Shown here: in pieces, positions 58,106 through 64,000 of the stretch
How the letters are laid out: every line of letters starts with the position of its first letter
Position numbering within the stretch: the first letter of the stretch is position 1
DNA from: Hymenoscyphus infarciens
Taxonomy: Eukaryota > Ascomycota > Leotiomycetes > Helotiales > Helotiaceae
Reading direction: 5' to 3'
DNA: 64,000 nucleotides
Assembly: GCA_001414345.1 (NCBI GenBank)
Contig: LLCB01000258.1
Span: forward strand, 1-64,000
Translations under genes and position numbers: made by a program
The notes under the pieces: model-generated
Seen by the model: the letters and a program-made list of their open reading frames with translations, nothing else
Database searches by the model: none
Told to the model about the DNA's origin: nothing

Positions 58106-61100
58106 CTAATGACTATGCCACCCAACCCAACCCCTACTCATAACTCTCCAAATCTTCACCTCACCACTCCTCAAATCATCTAACTTAAAGCTCTCAAGCT
58201 TAACCTTCCTGCTCTCGCGTCCCTGTTCCCACGCTCTAACCTTCTTCTTAGTCCCATCCCACTCCGCAACGACACCAACATGATCCGGTTTCCCAACCTC
58301 AGCCGTGTATTTGGCGTGCATAGTTCCGTGTTTACCTTGAAACTTGGTGTTGCGAAGGGTGATGATGTCTCCGGGACGAATCTCGTCGTTTTGTTGGGTG
58401 GACGCATTAGCGAGGTTGCTGTAGATTATGGCCCCGTAGCCGCGGGTTCCAACGGGGAGGAGGACATTTTTCAGGGGCTTGAGAAGTTTTTGAATGAGAC
58501 CTTGAGGGGTGCCGTCTCCGACTATGGTGTTTTGCTTGGATACACAGGCCTCGATTATCCGGCGCCCGAACTGCTCATGTGCTTGCTCCAATTGGTCTTG
58601 TCTGAGTCGTGAAGGTGGCTGCTCATGCTTCTGCTCAAGATTTACATTTGCTGGATCTTGAGCATCGAATTCTGCCGCGATGATTGTCTGGGAATAATCT
58701 TGGTACAGAACAAAGAGCTCTTTTGTGACTATTGTCTTGCCGTTCTGATTCGAGGTTGACTCTTCAACTTCGTATAGGAAATCTTTTCGATTTTGGAAGA
58801 CAGGGGGTATGCCCTTTGGCTGAGTCCACCAGTATGAGCTTCGGCCAAGATCAACATCGTTGGCCACGAAGCCAGAATCCATGGACATTCGGCTAAGGTC
58901 AACTGATCGTCTTGTTGTACTGGAGCGTTGCACATCTAAAGATTGCCGTGGAGGACCCCGATTTGGGATTTGCATGCTAGAGCCTCCGGGTGCTTCACGA
59001 GGAGGCGGTGGTGGAGCCGCTCTATTCTGAGGTGGGATAGCGTGTGATCTCGGTGGTGACGCGGAATACAAGTCCTCTTCTTCTGGCTCTTGTCTAGGTG
59101 TTGGGATGTTCATCGCACGAGTAGGGGTAATCGCAGGTGGTGATTGTTGTGGAGCGGTGTACTTGTAAGGGTCATACTCATCATCATCTTGCTCCCATGG
59201 GGCTGGCATTTTAGAAGCAGGTGGGGGAGGTGGAGGTGCAAATCGATGTACCTCTGCAGAGTGTCTTGAATTAGGGGGTGGTTGCGAAGGCAAAGGTGGA
59301 GGCACCGCACGTGGAGCAATTGGTGGCGGAAGGGGTGGCGGCGCGGATGATGGTGAAGTTATTGGTGATCGACTGAAAGTGTTATCCTCAGTATTTGGCT
59401 CTTTCGAATGTGCTTTTAATGCATCCTTATGGGGAACGGCAGAAGCAATATCAGTATCATAATCTCCCTCGTACTCTGTAATTTCCTCGTCGCTTTCGTC
59501 TTTAGGCGTAAAATTTGAGGATTGAGGGACTCGCTGGTCTCCTGTAGATGATCGACTGAGTGGTACGTTTGGAGGAGGTGGTGGTGGAGCTCGGGTTTGT
59601 GGGGAAGAGACGGCAGGAGTACCGGGAGTTCCAGGAATTGGTGGTACTTTACTAGCACGTCGCTCCTTTGATCCTTGACTGGTTGGAGAGACAGGAGAAG
59701 CTTGGTCATTGAAATATGATGCTCTCTTTGTCGTTGGTGAACGATGCGAAAGTTGAGCATCCAAAGGTCGTGGTGGTTGACGTGGAGCTTCAGCCCTTGG
59801 AGTAACTACACTAGCAGACATCTCATCGTCTGATTCAGAACCAGCACTTGGAGGCATAGGCTCAGCGGGGATTGGTCGAGCTACTTTGTTAGTGAAAGGA
59901 ACCGAAATAGAGATGGATATGCAACTTACAATCTTTTGGCACAGGTGGCGGAGCAGGTCTTCCGCCTGGTATAAGCGGGGCACCACTTTGTTCTGGGATC
60001 ACATCTTCAACGTCCGGAACCTCGTCAGCTGGGCGAGAACTGGACACAGGGGTATGGTCATCTTCATCGTGCTCGACAGGTTTGCTGATTTCTTCAGGGC
60101 TGCGAACCCGAGACAAGCCTGGCATAGGAACAGGAGGGGCATGGGTGCTCGCAACCGGCCTATCTTCCACGCCATACTCTCCCGATCGTTTCTCACTGGC
60201 TCCAGTGGATTTCTTCTTCTTTGGTGGTGCTGGAGCAGCCATTGGAATCCCCCCGGGAGGACCAAACATGCCATGCATACCCATTCCACCACTCATTTTG
60301 GCCATGCGTGCTCGCAATTCCTCCTTTCGGCGAACTTCGGGATCCATGTCATCTTCCTGCTCCTCTTCCTCCTCGCCTTCTTCGGGCTCTTCGGTTGCAC
60401 CCTCCTCTTCTCCAACGTTAGGCTCACGAAGAGGTGCTGTAGGTGCCCGGGCAAGTGGCAGAGGTGCTCGAGTTCTAGGTTTCTCGTCGCTATCATCTCT
60501 CCCGGTTGATATTTCTTCTGGTTCTTCGGTGGTATCACCAGCTCCAGACATATCAGCATCATTACCATCTTCCAAAGACTTTCGTGAAGGCAATGACGTA
60601 GGGGCCCCTTTCATAGACTTGCGTCTTCGAGGCGCACTATCGTCTTCCCTAACAGAATCCATTGATGGCTTGCCAACAGTTTCTTGGGTATCCTTCCTCT
60701 CCAATGTAGCTACCTCGCCCTCTTCAGTGCCCTCAATAGTGTTGTGTGATTCCGTTCGCTTCTTGGCAGGGCGTTTTGGCTTCTCCTTCTTTTGAGCCGC
60801 ATCTGCATGACGTGAAGCTTGTTCCATTTGCTGTTTTTGAAGTAGGGCAATTCTCTCCTTCAAACTTGTAGGTTTTGGCTGCTCCTCTACATCCTCCGCG
60901 TTGCCTGGAGTTAATCCGGCCTTTTCCGCCTGCTCTTGGTTCTCCAATTCCCTTGCCGCGATTTCCGGGTCTTCATCTCGTCTGTAAAGCTTCTGGGGGA
61001 CTGGCTCGCGAGGTGGTGGTATGTATGCATTTTTGCTCGGAGGAGGGGCAACAAAGGGCTTCTTGATAAAATTGCTAGATCCAGACCCCAATCCGCCAGG

Positions 61101-61694
61101 TTTGAATGGGGCTGGTGGAGGAGCAGCTTTGGATTTTTCGAAAGCTGCGATGCGATCCCTGAAAGAGTTCCCCGTCGGTTTTTCTGACACAGGTGGAGGA
61201 GCAGGAGAGGACTTCGCTGGTGTCGGAATCGCTTTTGGCGCAGATGGGGGCGGCGCAATTTCAACAACTTGGGGTTGGGGAGGAGGTGCAGCTGCCTCTA
61301 CTTTTGGTACAGGAGGTGGTGGTTCTCGCACAGCCGGGGTCTCTTGAACTGGCTCTGGTTCCAATTCTGGCTCGTCTTCTTGTACTTCTTCAACATGCTG
61401 GATTGGTGCTGGAGAGGGTTCGCGAATAGGCTCAGGGGCCGGTTCTGCCTCTTTCTTCGGCCGGTTTGTTCGAGTTGGTCTAGGAGGAGCAGTAGGCTCG
61501 TACTTTTCAACAAAGTTCCTTGGGAAAATGCCCTCCTGCTTCACTCCTGAAGCATCCACGTATTCCCCAGAATACCAGTCGTCGTCCTCCTCCTCCGTGA
61601 CGGTAATTATTTGTCCAAGAGGGAAGTGGAGATCATCGTCATGTGGGGAAGTGTATTCGTAGACAGCCTTGACTTTGAACGGTGGGCTCGACAT
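58106..61694 (-). CDS. BBC1: Bbc1/Mti1-type SH3 protein of cortical actin patches
   Basis: Two exons (59930-61694 and 58106-59880) join across a 49-bp phase-1 intron (donor GTAAGT, branch CACTAAC, acceptor GTAG), giving 1179 residues, close to yeast Bbc1 (about 1150). An N-terminal SH3 domain (residues 5-65) has ALYEY-equivalent AVYEYTSPHDDDLHFPLGQ, DDDWYSGEY and GIFPRNFVEKY. A long disordered, proline-rich and acidic middle follows, with poly-Pro runs that can bind SH3 or profilin-type partners. The conserved C-terminal domain includes GIPPVFQNRKDFLYEVEES, GDIITLRNTKFQGKHGT and KVKLESFKLDDLRSGEVKIW. In yeast Bbc1 binds type I myosins and limits Arp2/3 activation by Las17 at endocytic sites. 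It is divergent from the rtr1 gene. Confidence 0.86.
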
Positions 61695-62321
61695 GTTGAG
61701 CGCGTGGAATTGCGAAAGTGGTTGTTGAAAACTGCCTCGGTTGGGTGCCTACGCAAAGATGTTCGAAGGATGCCCCGAGGCGGCCCAAGAGGTGGCTTCG
61801 ATGGTGTTGTCAATTCGGATTTCGAAAGAAGATACGCAATGTGGTGTATCTGCAGTGGTATAGGGCAGGGGAGAGGAGGTTCGAAGAATAGGGAGCGGGG
61901 CGTTGATTCTGTATCTACTCGTAAACGTGCTAGTCTACGTCAGCGCATGGATACAAGTGTGTGAAACAACAGCTGTCAGAATGGGTGGACAACAGAGACG
62001 CGGGGATTCTTGAGAAAAGTCACACCGTACCAGACAAAAAATAATTCAGTCGACACCGGATATGGGGGAAAGACAAATTGGTGGGCAGGTCGAGTGCTGT
62101 ACCATCGGCAGAGTTCAAAGCGGTGGTGTTGGAGGTCGCACCAAAACCAAAAGAGCGAGGCTTTGCAAGGATTCGGCTGCCGGGCCTCCGCCAACATTTC
62201 ACCTACAATAGGCAAAGCAAAGAGACAATTATTTGCCTCCCGAGTCCTTTCTTGCCACGACTGTGATCTATGGAACTCTCATACCAGACTCAACCTTGTG
62301 TGCAAAGTCCCAGCAACCATC
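61695..62321. promoter_or_regulatory. Shared divergent promoter of bbc1 and the CTD phosphatase gene
   Basis: 627 bp separate the two opposing start codons. It must hold both leaders and core promoters. An upstream open frame runs into the plus-strand gene from 62010 without a stop, but it has no coding texture. No TATA-like element was assigned. Confidence 0.5.
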
Positions 62322-63191
62322 ATGGCAACCCCCCCGACCCCCAAATCCATCTTGAAGAAGAAAACGGCCTACCAGTACCCCGCCACAACAAGCTCCCCTT
62401 CCTCTAAAGCTGATCGCGATCGCGAGACGGCCTTGTATCACGCAACCATACTCAAAGCGCGCAAGGAAATCGAGTTGAACGTTCTATTATCCACCGAAAC
62501 TCTACTTGACTACCCTACTTCCTCCCAACCTGCCGACAATCCTTCTACAGAGGACGCGAAAACCTTCAAAGAGCTCCTAAAGCCCTTCCAACCTTCCGAC
62601 TACGATGCCCTCATTCTAGAGCGCAACATCAGCGACCTTTGCGGCTATGCATTATGCCCAAAGCCCAACCGAAAGGACAGAGCCGGTGGGAGGTTCAGAG
62701 TCATAGGGCAAAGTGGAAAGGCTGAGCACTTCAAGATTGTCGACAAAGCAGAGCTCGAGAAATGGTGTTCCGAGGCGTGCGCGAGGAGAGCGCTCTACAT
62801 CCGAGTTCAATTAAGTGAGACTCCTCCTTGGGAGAGAGAGGCCGTTGAATCACATATCAAGATTGATCTTCTAGATGAACCAAAGTCTACCGATGCTGCT
62901 GTTGCAGAGGACCTCGAGAGACTTGATTCGAATGAAAATCAAAAGGGTCGAGCTGATTTGGCCATGGAAAGAGGCGACCAGGGATTTGCTTCGAGGAATG
63001 GGCTTGTTGATGTCAAAATCTTGGAAAAGGAGGTTCAAAGACAACCAGAAGCACCATCATTAGAGGAAGGAGAATTGAGTGGACAGTTGAGTAATATGCA
63101 TTTGTCTCTAGAAGGTCATACCCCAAGCTTCGATGCCCGCAAGAAGCTAGGTCTTGACGATGGCGATGGAGATGGAGACTGGAAAATGTAA
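62322..63191 (+). CDS. RTR1: Rtr1/RPAP2-type RNA polymerase II CTD phosphatase
   Basis: A 289-residue single-exon protein. The start is set at the ATG encoding MATPPTPKSILKKK, because homologous N-termini begin there. The Rtr1-type zinc domain lies at about residues 70-165: LCGYALCPKP supplies Cys107 and Cys112, and WCSEACARRALYIRVQLSETP supplies Cys149 and Cys153, matching the family's CX4C...CX3C zinc site. Rtr1/RPAP2 proteins dephosphorylate the polymerase II C-terminal repeat (Ser5 in yeast) and help nuclear import or assembly of the polymerase; catalytic activity has been debated. The C-terminal third is acidic and disordered, ending DDGDGDGDWKM, with the short motif EEGELSGQLSNMHL. It is divergent from bbc1. 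Confidence 0.85.
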   Translation: MATPPTPKSILKKKTAYQYPATTSSPSSKADRDRETALYHATILKARKEIELNVLLSTETLLDYPTSSQPADNPSTEDAKTFKELLKPFQPSDYDALILERNISDLCGYALCPKPNRKDRAGGRFRVIGQSGKAEHFKIVDKAELEKWCSEACARRALYIRVQLSETPPWEREAVESHIKIDLLDEPKSTDAAVAEDLERLDSNENQKGRADLAMERGDQGFASRNGLVDVKILEKEVQRQPEAPSLEEGELSGQLSNMHLSLEGHTPSFDARKKLGLDDGDGDGDWKM

Positions 63192-63850
63192 ATCATGAAT
63201 TGGCGTTTGGTTAGAGTTAGGTAGATACCCAATGGAAAATGACTGTTATTTCCTATCATAGCAAAGTCCGTTTACTTGCCCAATATAGATAGGTTTGGCT
63301 GACGGGTAGGTGCTAGGGGTTTCTGGGACAGCAAAATCGGCAGTAAATAGGCCTCGTTGTTCCAACCCTCTAGGGTAATCCAAGGTAATTGACCTAGATA
63401 GTTGGGATAATTGAACGTCATTGTTCTATATCACCTGGGTAAATTTTCTCAGTCGCCCAAGTATTTAGGTTAATTGCCATGAATTACCCTACAGAGTTGA
63501 AACAACAAGCTAGGTAGACAGGTAGATAGGTACGAACCTGAAGAATACCGCGAGCCGGCGTGTAGGCCTGAGTGGTAGGTAGGTGCTAGTGGGCAATATC
63601 GTAGCTCACAGCAAGCCCTTCCAAGTTTGCTGCTATCGAATCGAATTTTCGTAGGTTCACGGATGAAAGGGGAATGAAAAAAAGAAAGTGGCAATCAAGC
63701 GTCTTCTCCAGAGGAGAATCGGCGACACCTTGGGTTGGATATGTTCTCACATTGATCTAGCATGCACGACCGTCCAGTTTTAACGCCCAGTAGCAATCAG
63801 ATCCTTTCCCAACCATCCGTGGTATCCATTTTCCTACAATCATTATGCAT
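63192..63850. other. Intergenic region between convergent genes
   Basis: No gene is supported. It should hold the 3' ends of the CTD phosphatase gene and of the minus-strand gene that enters from the right. Confidence 0.4.
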
Positions 63851-63943
63851 CTAGCTTCGTTGAGGGCGGTCGTTGAATCGGCGGGGACGCTCGACGGTTT
63901 GTTGTTGGGCAACCGCGACAACGCTGACCGGGATGGAATCGAA
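63851..63943 (-). CDS. Last exon of a gene running off the right edge
   Basis: Minus-strand 63943-63851 reads FDSIPVSVVAVAQQQTVE, then RPRRFNDRPQRS and TAG: 30 codons with strong coding-like codon use. It is preceded on the minus strand by TATATCCAG (acceptor) with TCTAACG about 10 bases further up (branch site), a good intron 3' end. The rest of the gene lies beyond 64000. The family cannot be recognised from the tail. Confidence 0.45.
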   Translation of the reverse strand, partial: FDSIPVSVVAVAQQQTVERPRRFNDRPQRS

Positions 63944-64000
63944 CTGGATATACGTTAGATATTTTTCAAATGGATTGCTAAAACTGCGATATAACCTACA

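Noticed and set aside
59886..60509. Plus-strand 207-residue ORF opposite bbc1
   Set aside because: It overlaps the bbc1 intron and exon 1 on the other strand, has no recognisable domain, and is explained by codon bias of the real gene.
60082..60795. Plus-strand 237-residue ORF opposite bbc1
   Set aside because: It is antisense to the well-supported acidic/proline-rich middle of Bbc1; its Ser/Gly runs are the complement of that biased sequence.
63845..63958. Plus-strand short ORF (MHLASLRAVVES...) as the start of a rightward gene
   Set aside because: The opposite strand has a better reading: an intron acceptor with branch site followed by 30 coding-like codons and a stop.

Overview
The window looks like a chromosome segment of a filamentous ascomycete, most likely a Leotiomycete or related Pezizomycotina; the class is an inference. 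The evidence is short introns (about 48-60 bp) with GTNNGN donors and CTAAC/CTAAT branch sites, a Zn2Cys6 regulator, a SAT4/PTH11-like membrane protein, and a two-compartment layout. Ordinary gene-bearing DNA alternates with very AT-rich blocks in which CpA and TpG steps are almost absent and TpA is dominant, the signature of repeat-induced point mutation (RIP). No bacterial, phage, CRISPR or tRNA features were seen.

Layout. 1-2.2 kb: RIP debris, a long hairpin and a four-exon SAT4/PTH11-like gene. 2.3-16.4 kb: a RIP-degraded transposon nest holding a solo LTR, a tandem miniature LTR element, an 8-kb Ty3/Gypsy element inserted in that element's middle LTR, and a young MITE. 16.4-26.5 kb: gene island with gamma-tubulin complex component 4 (GCP4) and a Zn2Cys6 regulator, both on the minus strand. 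26.5-32.6 kb: second RIP block with a deleted Gypsy relic carrying nested solo LTRs. 32.7-38.6 kb: island with a phosphotransferase-family gene, a DUF7770-like ORF, a Harbinger-like MITE and a decayed minus-strand gene. 38.7-43.45 kb: third RIP block with a hAT-like element interrupted by the miniature LTR element, a Tc1/mariner-like MITE and a pseudogene. 43.5-64 kb: main island with a second phosphotransferase, a nested pair of DNA transposons, GCP2, a senescence/spartin-domain protein, the actin-patch SH3 protein Bbc1, an Rtr1/RPAP2-type CTD phosphatase and the last exon of a gene leaving the window.

How the parts relate. GCP2 and GCP4 are parts of one microtubule-nucleating complex and lie about 28 kb apart. 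Bbc1 and Rtr1 are divergent and share a promoter region of about 0.6 kb. The two phosphotransferase-family genes both sit next to transposon blocks. The transposon insertions are resolved by exact target-site duplications, so much of the order of events can be read from the sequence. I found no convincing new multi-gene system. The most informative signals are the nested-transposon stratigraphy, the tandem miniature LTR element and the two gamma-tubulin complex genes.
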